Below, piece after piece: positions 34,885-42,838 of a stretch of 64,000 bases of DNA. This DNA comes from Peptococcaceae bacterium UBA5767 (GTDB lineage: Bacteria; Bacillota; TC1; UBA5767): the NCBI GenBank assembly GCA_002418765.1, contig DIET01000016.1:1-64000 (forward strand), read 5' to 3'. The notes below the pieces were generated by a model. That model saw only the letters and a list, made by a program, of their open reading frames with translations. It made no database searches and was not told where the DNA came from. A program made the translations under genes and the position numbers. How positions within the stretch are numbered: the first letter of the stretch is position 1; each line of letters begins with the position of its first letter.

Positions 34885-35310
34885 TCAAGATTTCTCTTCA
34901 AATTGTGGTCCATCCACCGTTAACCTAACCGTAGCATAATTCAGAATCCCTTTCACTGCAGAAGCTGGTTTCCGTATCGTAATAACTGCCCTACTCTCCG
35001 GACAAACGATAAAAAGCTCCTTAGCAATTCTGTATGCCAATGCCTGAATTAGATTAAATCTTTCTTTGCACACTACACGTTCGACAATGTTATAAACCTC
35101 AATGTAGTTGAATGCTTCAGATAATTGGTCTGTTTCACAGGATGTTTGCATGTTATATGTTAGTTCAAGATCGATAATAAACTTCTGCCCCAATAACTGT
35201 TCTTCTTTCAAGCCACCATGGTATGCATGAAACGCCATACCTTCCAGCAATAAAGCACTGTCGGAAATTTTAGCAACACCTTTCATTTGTTTCTTCGTGG
35301 TCACGTTCAT
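34885..35310 (-). CDS. FolB-like T-fold protein with Glu-to-Gln change at the substrate anchor
   Basis: A 141-residue member of the dihydroneopterin aldolase (FolB) family. The HGGLKEEQLLGQKFIIDLEL block (about residues 31-50) carries the conserved glutamates. DQLSEAFNYIEVYNIVE and the lysine in TIRKPASAVKG (Lys114) also match. The position that is normally the pterin-anchoring glutamate, in L-V-E-x-(V/L)-A-E, is Gln89 here (NLIQALAYRIA). No other folate gene is nearby. Instead it is in a purine/nucleoside-type importer operon, 17 nt before the BMP gene and after a FadR-type regulator. A true aldolase in folate synthesis is possible, but context and Gln89 favour another purine- or pterin-like substrate (inference). 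AAGGAGG precedes the ATG. Confidence 0.8.
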   Translation of the reverse strand: MNVTTKKQMKGVAKISDSALLLEGMAFHAYHGGLKEEQLLGQKFIIDLELTYNMQTSCETDQLSEAFNYIEVYNIVERVVCKERFNLIQALAYRIAKELFIVCPESRAVITIRKPASAVKGILNYATVRLTVDGPQFEEKS

Positions 35311-35518
35311 GCTCCCTCCTTGTCCGTCACTATTCAGGATGCAAATTCTCCCCCTTTCTTCACGAATTCTGCCATTTTCCTACTTCTTTGTTCTCATTTT
35401 CCATTGTTCTCTCATCATTCTGTGGGTACCAGGCCTCAGATTATGTTTTGGCAGAGCTTTCAAGCATTTAATCAAATTAATACAAGGAATCCCATAACAT
35501 AACTATCTTGAGAACAGA

Positions 35519-36256
35519 TCAACGCCTTTGGTTGTATCCATCTTCTATATAATCTTTCATCTCATTTTTCACATGCTCTAAATGAAGTCGCATAGTTTCT
35601 CTTGCCATCTCAGAATTGTGTTCAGCAATATACTTTAAAATCTGACGATGTTCACTGATGATGAGTTCAATCCGGCCCGGGCTATTCCACGTCTTGGCAC
35701 GCTGTTCTTTAAAAGTACACTCCAAGAGTTCACGAATGGTATACATCGTCTTGTTTATTGCCTCATTATGTGTTGCTTTGCTGATTTGGTTGTGGAAATG
35801 AATATCCTCTTGAATAGCTTGCAACCCATTACTCAGAACCTCTTCTTCCAATTTCAAAGCATGCTCAATAGCCTGAATATCATGTGCATCAGCACGCAAG
35901 GCTGCCAAAGCAGCAGATTCCGTTTCTAATGCACTTCTCAACTCTAATACATCGAGAAAATTGGTCTCCGTTCCATATATCAAATAGGCCAATGGCTCTA
36001 GATAGACATTCAGATCAATGTTCCTTAAGAAAGTTCCTTTCCCAGGGAAAACTTCTATCAATCCAGCTACTTCCATAGCAACAATCGCTTGTTTTACAGC
36101 AATGCGACTAGTACCAAAAGCCAATGCCATTTCTCGTTCTGAAGGCAACTGATCACCAGCTTTTAATTTCCCGTCTCTGATGGCTTGACGTATTTCGTCC
36201 AAAATAAACTGGTAAAGATTCGATTTAGAAATTGGTTTTTCAAAAACACTCTGCAT
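35519..36256 (-). CDS. FadR-type (GntR/FCD) transcriptional regulator
   Basis: A 245-residue regulator with an N-terminal winged helix (QLPSEREMALAFGTSRIAVKQ, EVAGLIEVFPGKGTFL) and a C-terminal FCD domain. The FCD metal-binding residues are suggested by DIHFHNQISKATHNEA, SEHRQILKYI and LHLEHVKNEM. I chose ATG 36256 (MQSVFEKPISKSN) because GGAGG lies 7 nt upstream, not the upstream in-frame codon at 36304. It precedes the folB-BMP importer operon on the same strand (208-nt gap) and probably controls it. An 8-bp inverted repeat lies 45-73 nt upstream of its own start. Confidence 0.88.
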   Translation of the reverse strand: MQSVFEKPISKSNLYQFILDEIRQAIRDGKLKAGDQLPSEREMALAFGTSRIAVKQAIVAMEVAGLIEVFPGKGTFLRNIDLNVYLEPLAYLIYGTETNFLDVLELRSALETESAALAALRADAHDIQAIEHALKLEEEVLSNGLQAIQEDIHFHNQISKATHNEAINKTMYTIRELLECTFKEQRAKTWNSPGRIELIISEHRQILKYIAEHNSEMARETMRLHLEHVKNEMKDYIEDGYNQRR

Positions 36257-36300
36257 GAATAAGACCTCCAAAAATTCTGCAATATAAAGTTTGATATTGG

Positions 36301-36329
36301 GCAACTGGCTAAGTGGACTATCCAGTTGC
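36301..36329. promoter_or_regulatory. Inverted repeat upstream of the FadR-type regulator
   Basis: GCAACTGG (36301-36308) and CCAGTTGC (36322-36329), perfect 8-bp arms with a 13-nt centre, in an AT-rich region upstream of the regulator. Candidate autoregulatory operator. The rest of the 373-nt gap from 36257 to 36629 contains AT-rich sequence and the tRNA terminator, and no gene I can support. Confidence 0.5.
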
Positions 36330-36600
36330 TATATTTTTTATATTTCGCTATATCCTATTAAATTCCTTTTTTATCATTTATTTTTTTAATCGAGTTTAAT
36401 GTTGACCAAATTGTCTTTCATTGGCTCAGGTCAGAAAGATATCTCTGAGTCCAAATCTCATTTTTCAGAACACTTTCGACGGCAAAGATTCCCACTATTA
36501 TGCACGTTGCCAAATGTATTACTAAATTGTGTTGTTATTTGGAATGCTCAACAAATGATAGGAACCTCCCATGTTCAACATCGCTTAAAAACAAAAAAAA

Positions 36601-36624
36601 CCATAAGGCCCAAAAGCCTTATGG
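36601..36624 (-). terminator. Rho-independent terminator after the tRNA pair
   Basis: Perfect 9-bp stem CCATAAGGC / GCCTTATGG with a 6-nt loop, followed on the minus strand by eight T residues and a T-rich tail. It ends the sigH-tRNA transcript and marks the right edge of the large accessory block. Confidence 0.95.
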
Positions 36625-36629
36625 ATCAA

Positions 36630-36705
36630 TGGTGGAGAGTATCGGGATCGAACCGACGACCTCATGACTGCCAGTCATGCGCTCTCCCAGCTGAGCTAAC
36701 CCCCC
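36630..36705 (-). tRNA. tRNA-Ala(GGC)
   Basis: A 76-nt cloverleaf on the minus strand. Acceptor GGGGGGT pairs with ACTCTCC, CCA is encoded, the D arm is AGCTCAGCTGGGAGAGC and the T arm contains GGTTCGATCC. The anticodon stem CATGA/TCATG holds loop CTGGCAG, so the anticodon is GGC (alanine GCC codons). Confidence 0.95.
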
Positions 36706-36729
36706 ATAAAGAACCGCCAAGCAGTTCTA

Positions 36730-36805
36730 TGGAGCCAACAACCAGGATCGAACTGGTGACCTCCGCCTTACCATGGCGACGCTCTACCTACTGAGCTATG
36801 TTGGC
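36730..36805 (-). tRNA. tRNA-Thr(GGT)
   Basis: A 76-nt cloverleaf on the minus strand starting GCCAACATAGCTCAGTAGG and ending with encoded CCA. The anticodon stem TCGCC/GGCGG holds loop ATGGTAA, so the anticodon is GGT (threonine ACC codons). It lies 24 nt upstream of tRNA-Ala in one transcript downstream of sigH. Confidence 0.95.
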
Positions 36806-36859
36806 GATTCAACATTACTATCTTACGAAGTTCCCTAATGATTGTCAATTGATTTTTCA

Positions 36860-37492
36860 CTATTTATCGATGACTTTTTCAAGTTTGCGTTTGACACGTT
36901 GCAAAGCATTGTCAATACTCTTGACATGACGATTCAAATCCGCAGCAATCTCCAGATAAGATTTTCCCTCCAAGTAAGAATTGAGCACCTTCCATTCCAG
37001 AGGCGACAATACCTTGGACATTTTCTCTTCAATGAGATCGAACTCCTCCCGTGAAATCAGAAGATCCTCCGGATCGGTGATGCGCGTGGTGGAAATAACA
37101 TCTAGCAATGTGCGGTCCGATTCCTCATCATAAATAGGCTTGTTGAGCGATACATAAGAGTTTAAGGGAATATGTTTTTGCCGGGTGGCCGTCTTGATAG
37201 CCGTAATAATCTGCCGGGTCACACAAAGCTCTGCAAACGCCCGAAACGACGCCAATTTTTCATACTTAAAATCACGGGTTGCCTTGTACAAGCCAATCAT
37301 ACCTTCTTGCACAATGTCTTCCTTGTCAGCGCCAATCAAAAAATATGATCTGGATTTGACACGTACAAAATTACGATAACGGTTGATGAGAAATTCCTGC
37401 GCATAGCAGTCTCCTTCTTGAGCCTTCACCACCAATTCTTCGTCAGTCAATAGAATGTAGTCATCTGTATCCATGGTAAAATCTGAATTCAT
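36860..37492 (-). CDS. sigH: RNA polymerase sigma-H factor
   Basis: A 210-residue sigma-70-family factor. In spore-forming Firmicutes SigH directs early stationary and sporulation genes. Region 2 shows ELVVKAQEGDCYAQEFLINR, ADKEDIVQEGMIGLYKATRD and SFRAFAELCVTRQIITAIK. Region 4 shows LSPLEWKVLNSYLEGKSYLE and the helix-turn-helix LNRHVKSIDNALQRVKRKL. Either ATG (MNSDF or MDTDD) could start it. It is the last protein gene of the housekeeping run, before the two tRNAs. In many Clostridia it is followed closely by tuf or rpmG-secE-nusG. Confidence 0.95.
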   Translation of the reverse strand: MNSDFTMDTDDYILLTDEELVVKAQEGDCYAQEFLINRYRNFVRVKSRSYFLIGADKEDIVQEGMIGLYKATRDFKYEKLASFRAFAELCVTRQIITAIKTATRQKHIPLNSYVSLNKPIYDEESDRTLLDVISTTRITDPEDLLISREEFDLIEEKMSKVLSPLEWKVLNSYLEGKSYLEIAADLNRHVKSIDNALQRVKRKLEKVIDK

Positions 37493-37561
37493 CTAGACTC
37501 CTCCGTCTGAACCACCTGCGTAGGCATTATTATAAACCATAACGTCTGATTGTTCAATAAA

Positions 37562-38062
37562 CTAGCCCCGTCGCATGGTTTTCAAAATGCCCACAATTCG
37601 TGCATCAATGCTCTGATCCAAAAGGTTTCTCTGCCCGCTCTTGGCACGGAAGTACTTTTTCTCCTTGTCTTTGCTATCCTGCAAGTCCAGCAAAAATTCT
37701 CTTGAACTCAATCTGATGGCCCCCGAACCAAAGATACTTTTTTGCTCCTCATAATCCGATGTCACCACCGTCACGCCATAATCTTTGCGCACCAAAGCCG
37801 CCGCAATTTTCTCTATATACGTATCGGCCGTTTCCTCTTTTTTGGTAAACACGACCTGAAGATGTTTATACTCCTCCAGATCTTCTTTTTTCCCTGCTCC
37901 ATCAAAGACAAGGATCACATCCTGCTTTTGAAATACCGCATAATTCTTCAACTGCTCAATCATTCTGTATCTGGCATCCTCAAGCGTTTCTGCTTCTTCT
38001 GTCTCATTTTTTTTCACACAATACATCAGATTATATCCATCAACAATAATGATCCGTTCCAT
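37562..38062 (-). CDS. yacP: NYN-domain ribosome-associated endoribonuclease (YacP/Rae1)
   Basis: A 166-residue PIN/NYN-domain protein, a homologue of B. subtilis Rae1, which cleaves mRNA in the ribosomal A site. The acidic active-site residues are in IIIVDGYNLMY (Asp), VILVFDGAG and TSDYEEQ. The C-terminus SIDARIVGILKTMRRG is basic. ATG at 38062 was chosen; a GTG directly before it (38065) overlaps the rlmB stop. It lies in the usual place between rlmB and sigH. Confidence 0.9.
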   Translation of the reverse strand: MERIIIVDGYNLMYCVKKNETEEAETLEDARYRMIEQLKNYAVFQKQDVILVFDGAGKKEDLEEYKHLQVVFTKKEETADTYIEKIAAALVRKDYGVTVVTSDYEEQKSIFGSGAIRLSSREFLLDLQDSKDKEKKYFRAKSGQRNLLDQSIDARIVGILKTMRRG

Positions 38063-38064
38063 CA

Positions 38065-38799
38065 CTACAATGCCCTTCTCTGCTGCACAATGTCATAAAG
38101 AACGATTCCTGCAGCCACCGAAGCATTCAGGGAATTGAGGGTATTCTCCATGGGTATACGCAAGATAAAATCACATTTCTGCGCTACCAACGCACCCAGT
38201 CCCTTTCCCTCATTACCTATGACTACAGCCAACGGTCCTGCAAGAGCAGCATGCCCTCTAAGCAGTTCTCCTTTTGCATCCGTCCCAGCAATCCATAACC
38301 CCTGCTCTTTCAGACTATCCATCGTCTGTGCTAAATTGGCTACCATCGCCACCGGCATATGGAGTGCCGCACCGGCCGAAGCCTTGATGACCGTGGCATT
38401 GATATGCACACTGCGTTTTTTAGGCAACACGATCCCGTGCACACCAAAACAAAGAGCCGAACGAATAATCGCCCCTAGATTATGCGGATCCTCAATATGG
38501 TCAAGCAACAGCAACAACGGTACTTCTCCCCGTTGATCGGCATTTGCCAAAAGATCTCGCCAATCCAGGTAAACGATAGGCGCTATCTCTGCCACCACTC
38601 CTTGGTGATGGCTATTTCCTGCTTTCTTATCCAAGGTAATCCGATCGACATAATCAACCACAATCCCCTTCATTTTGGCCAAAGCCACAATATCCTTATT
38701 GTGATGCTGACCATCCTTAAGCAAATACACCCGCCCTACGCTGATATCACTTTTCAGTGCTTCTTGCACAGGATTTCTTCCATACAGTAGTTCATCCAT
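38065..38799 (-). CDS. rlmB: 23S rRNA 2'-O-methyltransferase (RlmB/TrmH family)
   Basis: A 244-residue SPOUT methyltransferase with an N-terminal substrate-binding domain (MDELLYGRNPVQEALK) and the knotted catalytic domain. Motifs are LLDHIEDPHNLGAIIRSA (motif 1), VIGNEGKGLG (motif 2) and IPMENTLNSLNASVAAGI (motif 3). ATG 38799 follows a GAGG site; the longer frame to 38859 overlaps thyX. It modifies a guanosine in 23S rRNA. In the conserved cysS-mrnC-thyX-rlmB-yacP-sigH order. Confidence 0.93.
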   Translation of the reverse strand: MDELLYGRNPVQEALKSDISVGRVYLLKDGQHHNKDIVALAKMKGIVVDYVDRITLDKKAGNSHHQGVVAEIAPIVYLDWRDLLANADQRGEVPLLLLLDHIEDPHNLGAIIRSALCFGVHGIVLPKKRSVHINATVIKASAGAALHMPVAMVANLAQTMDSLKEQGLWIAGTDAKGELLRGHAALAGPLAVVIGNEGKGLGALVAQKCDFILRIPMENTLNSLNASVAAGIVLYDIVQQRRAL

Positions 38800-38810
38800 C
38801 TCGCATACCT

Positions 38811-39503
38811 CTAAGGCAATTCCTGAAAAAGAGCGTCTGTCAGCACCACTGGTGCCCACTGCGCTTCAGGGAAGGTTGTATCATATTCCACATCAGAAAA
38901 CAGTTCCGGTAGAACATCCTGGAACATCTTCAAAATCGGTATGGCAATCTCTCTGGCTTGGGGGTGTGCCGTTTTATGCGCCCTTAACGCCAGAAAATGT
39001 CTCCATTCCCGGATATTGTAGGTCACCGCCATCTCCGTTTTCAAAGAATTGGGCAACACACTTCTGGCCTCCTGCGGAGAAGCTCCCCCTGCCAACATGG
39101 CAAAATAACTTTTTTCTGCCGCCAGGCAAGCCTCCTTCCAGAGACTGTAGAGGGGATCATCGTCCTGGTAAAAGCAAGGTCTGATGACCGTAATTTCCTG
39201 TCCAAACTTGTCCTTGTGATAGTTGCAGTAACGCGTTGATTCCTGAGAATAACTACCCAAACGATGTCTTACCACTTCATGGCTAACACCACGGTCTGTA
39301 ATCAGCATCAGGGTAATTTTCTCATGCTCGATTACCGACTCATGACCGCTATTCATAATACTGCGGATAAAGCTGGTCTGAGACGTCGCATCCATCTGAT
39401 CTTCCGATTTGTAGCAGATACGGGCACATCGCTCCAATCTGCTCAGCATGTTCCTGTCGAGTTCCTCGGCCGGAATCAATACCCTGGCTCTCACAATCTT
39501 CAT
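38811..39503 (-). CDS. thyX: Flavin-dependent thymidylate synthase
   Basis: A 230-residue FAD-dependent enzyme converting dUMP to dTMP with methylene-THF and NADPH. The ThyX motif is RHRLGSYSQESTRY, with HESVIEHEKITLMLI before it and YNIREWRHFLALR after it. ATG 39503 is best spaced from AAGGAG; the ATG at 39509 abuts it. It overlaps the mrnC stop (ATGATCATG region). Confidence 0.95.
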   Translation of the reverse strand: MKIVRARVLIPAEELDRNMLSRLERCARICYKSEDQMDATSQTSFIRSIMNSGHESVIEHEKITLMLITDRGVSHEVVRHRLGSYSQESTRYCNYHKDKFGQEITVIRPCFYQDDDPLYSLWKEACLAAEKSYFAMLAGGASPQEARSVLPNSLKTEMAVTYNIREWRHFLALRAHKTAHPQAREIAIPILKMFQDVLPELFSDVEYDTTFPEAQWAPVVLTDALFQELP

Positions 39504-39505
39504 GA

Positions 39506-39904
39506 TCATTCTCCTTCAACCACTTGATACAGACATGCCATCGCCTGTTCAAGTTTATCTTCCTCCTGGGTCAACGCCAGGTATCCAACCAACGCTTCAT
39601 ATCCGGTAGCCAACTTATACTCTGTCATATCAGCATTTTTGCGCACATGCCTGGCCTTGGCATTTCTGCCTCTGCGGGCCACAGCGCACTCTTCTTCATC
39701 AAACAAGGATGTCACCATATGATAGGCACTGGCCTGAGCACTGGCCCGAACGTAGCAGACAACCTGCTTGTTGACCTCATGCATCCGATAGCAGCCACGC
39801 TCCAACACGCGCATACGCACCCTCAACTCAATCACAGCATCTCCAATATAGGCCAGCATCAAGGGAGCAATTTGCCTGGCATCCAAAGGACTCAACGGCT
39901 GCAT
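39506..39904 (-). CDS. mrnC: Mini-ribonuclease III
   Basis: A 132-residue RNase III catalytic domain without the double-stranded RNA-binding domain. It matures 23S rRNA in Firmicutes. The signature is LMLAYIGDAVIELRVRMRV with catalytic Asp; ARHVRKNADMTEYKLATGYEALVGYL supplies the second acidic cluster. The start directly follows the cysS stop codon. Typical length and place. Confidence 0.94.
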   Translation of the reverse strand: MQPLSPLDARQIAPLMLAYIGDAVIELRVRMRVLERGCYRMHEVNKQVVCYVRASAQASAYHMVTSLFDEEECAVARRGRNAKARHVRKNADMTEYKLATGYEALVGYLALTQEEDKLEQAMACLYQVVEGE

Positions 39905-41311
39905 TTATGATTCCACCTTCCAGACAGGCCCGTCCTTGGTATCTTCTATGGTAATGCCCAAAGGCTTCAGCCCATCACGAATACGATCTGCCAAAACAAA
40001 ATCTTTTTCTTCTCTGGCTGTCTTTCTCAGGGTTATGAGCAGTTCCATCAAGGATGCTGTCAAGCCTTCATCCACCGTTTCTATTGCTTGTTTTTCCTCC
40101 ACGATGCCCAATATCTGGATGGCGAAATCAAAAAATACCTGTTGCGCACCCAACAGCTCTTCTTCAGGAAGGCCTGCATCCAGAGCTCTGTTGATCTCTT
40201 TGGTTAGATCAAAGAGAAATCCAATGCAAAGGGCTGTATTGAAATCATCATCCATCGCCTCTTCCATCTTAAGACGATAGCTCTCCCAAAGAGCCATGTT
40301 GGAGGGTACCCCAGAACTGTCTTGCAAAACCAGCTTCAGACGGTTCCAAGTATTCTGAAGTTTGGCCAACGCCTTCTGATCTTCTTTTAACTTCTGATCA
40401 CTAAAATCCAAAGGGTTTCGGTAATGGGTCCCCAAAAGAAAGAAGCGTACCACCTGTCCAGAAAATTTCTCCAAAACTTCCCTGACCAAGAAAAAATTTC
40501 CCAGTGACTTGCTCATTTTCTCCTGATTGACCGTAATGAAACCATTGTGCATCCAATAGTTGGCAAACGTCTCTCCCGTATATCCCTCCGACTGGGCAAT
40601 TTCATTTTCATGATGAGGAAAAATTAGGTCATACCCTCCACCGTGAATATCAAAGGTAGGACCTACATATTTCAAACTCATGGCCGAGCACTCAATATGC
40701 CATCCCGGTCTGCCCTTGCCCCAGGGACTGTCCCAGGAAGGCTCACCCGGCTTCACTTTCTTCCAAAGAGAGAAATCCAGCGGATCTCTCTTTTCCTCCC
40801 CAATGTCCACCCGGGCGCCCGATTTCAGGTCATCCAAATCACGCCTCGACAATTTGCCATAGTCCTTAAAACTACGCACCTCAAAATAAACATTGCCGTC
40901 CACATCATAAGCATACCCTTTGTCGACCAACGTTTTCACCATATCAATGATATCATCCATATGCTGACTGACCCGTGGATGCATGGTCGCATCTCGCACG
41001 CCAAGACTGTGCGCATCCTTCTTGTACTCCTCGATGTACCGAGAAGCCAATGCCATGGGCTCTTCGGCAAGTTCCAGGGCTTTGTTAATGATCTTGTCAT
41101 CAATATCCGTAAAATTCTGGATATACGTGACCTCATATCCCTTATACTCCAGATATTTTCGAATGGCATCAAACGCAACCATAGGCCTGGCATTGCCAAT
41201 ATGTATATAATTGTAGGTGGTCGGACCGCAGACATACATCGATACCTTGCCCTCATGCACAGGCTTAAACTCAACTTTTTCACGGTCCATGGTATTGTAT
41301 AGTTTCAACAT
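39905..41311 (-). CDS. cysS: Cysteinyl-tRNA synthetase
   Basis: A 468-residue class I aminoacyl-tRNA synthetase. Zinc ligand and entry sequence YVCGPTTYNYIHIGNARP (HIGH-type motif HIGN), ECSAMSLKYVG and HHENEIAQSE for zinc, and the KMSKS loop (EKMSKSLGNFF). The C-terminal helical domain is complete. Standard length. AGGAG lies upstream of the ATG. Confidence 0.97.
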   Translation of the reverse strand: MLKLYNTMDREKVEFKPVHEGKVSMYVCGPTTYNYIHIGNARPMVAFDAIRKYLEYKGYEVTYIQNFTDIDDKIINKALELAEEPMALASRYIEEYKKDAHSLGVRDATMHPRVSQHMDDIIDMVKTLVDKGYAYDVDGNVYFEVRSFKDYGKLSRRDLDDLKSGARVDIGEEKRDPLDFSLWKKVKPGEPSWDSPWGKGRPGWHIECSAMSLKYVGPTFDIHGGGYDLIFPHHENEIAQSEGYTGETFANYWMHNGFITVNQEKMSKSLGNFFLVREVLEKFSGQVVRFFLLGTHYRNPLDFSDQKLKEDQKALAKLQNTWNRLKLVLQDSSGVPSNMALWESYRLKMEEAMDDDFNTALCIGFLFDLTKEINRALDAGLPEEELLGAQQVFFDFAIQILGIVEEKQAIETVDEGLTASLMELLITLRKTAREEKDFVLADRIRDGLKPLGITIEDTKDGPVWKVES

Positions 41312-41320
41312 TTTCTTCTC

Positions 41321-42781
41321 CTATAGCTCCAACCCCAGGTTTTGCGAAATTCTCTGTTTCACTTCTCGCACACCCAAGACAGGAATCAGTTCGTGCATCT
41401 CTGGCCCACTCATCAAACCAGTCAGGGCAATCCGCACTGGCATAAATACCTGTTTGCCCTTCAGGTCAAGATCCTTCATTGTCTCTGAAAAACATGCTTT
41501 AACCACGATGGGGTCAAGTGCTTCCTTTTCCTCCAGCGCCCGTACAAAACGCTTAAGCATCCCTGGTATATAGTCTTTGGCCATCAGTTCGCTTGCTTCT
41601 TCGTCCTCGATCTTTCGTGAGGCAAAAAAAAGCTCCGCCTTCTCCGTGATCTGAGACAAATGATCAAGCCCTGTTTTCACCACAGACACAATCTTCTTCA
41701 CCCTGTCATAGTCTGCTGCCACCGTATTCTCCTGCAAATAACCCGCTGAGATCAGATAGGGAAGACACAAACGAGTCAGTTCGTCGTCGTCTTTGCGCTG
41801 AATGTGCTGATGATTAATCCAGTTCAGTTTGTCTTCATCAAAAACAGCAGGGTTTTTGGCTACGCGATCCAAATCAAAGCGCTTTTCTAATTCCTCCAGA
41901 GAAAACAACTCTTCTTCCCCCTCAGGAGACCAGCCCAGCAAAACCAAAAAATTGACCAGCCCTTCCGGCAAGAATCCAGCATCCATATAATTAACCACAG
42001 ATGTCGAACCATGCCGCTTGCTCATTTTACTTTTATCCTTGCCCAAAATAAGCGATACGTGAGCAAAACACGGTTTTTCTGCCTGCAATGCCTCATAGAT
42101 TAAGATCTGTCTGGGTGTATTGGAGAGATGCTCCTCACCTCGAATCACATGCGTGATATGCATGGTGATATCATCAATAACAACCGCAAAATTATACGTG
42201 GGAATTCCATCCGATTTGAGGATAACAAAGTCTCCGATACCCGCCGAATCAAAACTCACACGACCCCGGACCAAGTCATCGATAATCACATCCTGGTCGT
42301 CAGGAACCCGAAAGCGAATCACTGGTTTTCTTCCCTCAGCACGATACCCGTCTTCCTCTGCCGCACTTAAATGCCGACAGCGGCCATCATATCGGGGCAT
42401 CTCACTGTTTTGTTTTTGTTCTTCACGCATGGCTTCTAGTTCATCCGGAGAGCAATAACAACGATACGCATGGCCAGATTGCATCAACTTTTCAATATAC
42501 TCCTGATAAAGCGGCAATCGTTCCGTCTGACGATAAGGGCCGTACGCTCCTCCTGCATCCACTCCTTCGTTCCAATGAATGCCAACCCAACGCAGAGCAG
42601 CCTTGATGTCTTCCTCCGATTCCCTTGATGAGCGTTCCAAGTCTGTATCTTCAATCCGCAATATAAAATCTCCGCCGTGTTTCTTGGCATAGAGATAATT
42701 AAACAAAGCCGACCGGGCGCCTCCAATATGCAACGGCCCCGTAGGACTAGGCGCAAACCGTAACCTTACTTTTTCCATCAT
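41321..42781 (-). CDS. gltX: Glutamyl-tRNA synthetase
   Basis: A 486-residue class I synthetase. The N-terminus is RFAPSPTGPLHIGGARSALF (HIGH motif), followed by the zinc-region CYCSPDELEAMREEQ and KMSKRHGSTSVVNY (KMSKS). In bacteria without GlnRS it also charges tRNA-Gln. AGGAGG precedes two adjacent ATGs (42781, 42778). It lies between ispDF and cysS. Confidence 0.97.
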   Translation of the reverse strand: MMEKVRLRFAPSPTGPLHIGGARSALFNYLYAKKHGGDFILRIEDTDLERSSRESEEDIKAALRWVGIHWNEGVDAGGAYGPYRQTERLPLYQEYIEKLMQSGHAYRCYCSPDELEAMREEQKQNSEMPRYDGRCRHLSAAEEDGYRAEGRKPVIRFRVPDDQDVIIDDLVRGRVSFDSAGIGDFVILKSDGIPTYNFAVVIDDITMHITHVIRGEEHLSNTPRQILIYEALQAEKPCFAHVSLILGKDKSKMSKRHGSTSVVNYMDAGFLPEGLVNFLVLLGWSPEGEEELFSLEELEKRFDLDRVAKNPAVFDEDKLNWINHQHIQRKDDDELTRLCLPYLISAGYLQENTVAADYDRVKKIVSVVKTGLDHLSQITEKAELFFASRKIEDEEASELMAKDYIPGMLKRFVRALEEKEALDPIVVKACFSETMKDLDLKGKQVFMPVRIALTGLMSGPEMHELIPVLGVREVKQRISQNLGLEL

Positions 42782-42838
42782 TTTATTCCTCCTCTATCCG
42801 TATCCATATTGTAACATAAGCTAAAGAGAGTCCCCAGC

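Noticed and set aside
36399..36794. Plus-strand frame crossing the two tRNA genes
   Set aside because: It runs through tRNA-Ala, tRNA-Thr and the terminator, and the amino-acid sequence comes from tRNA complement. Not a gene.
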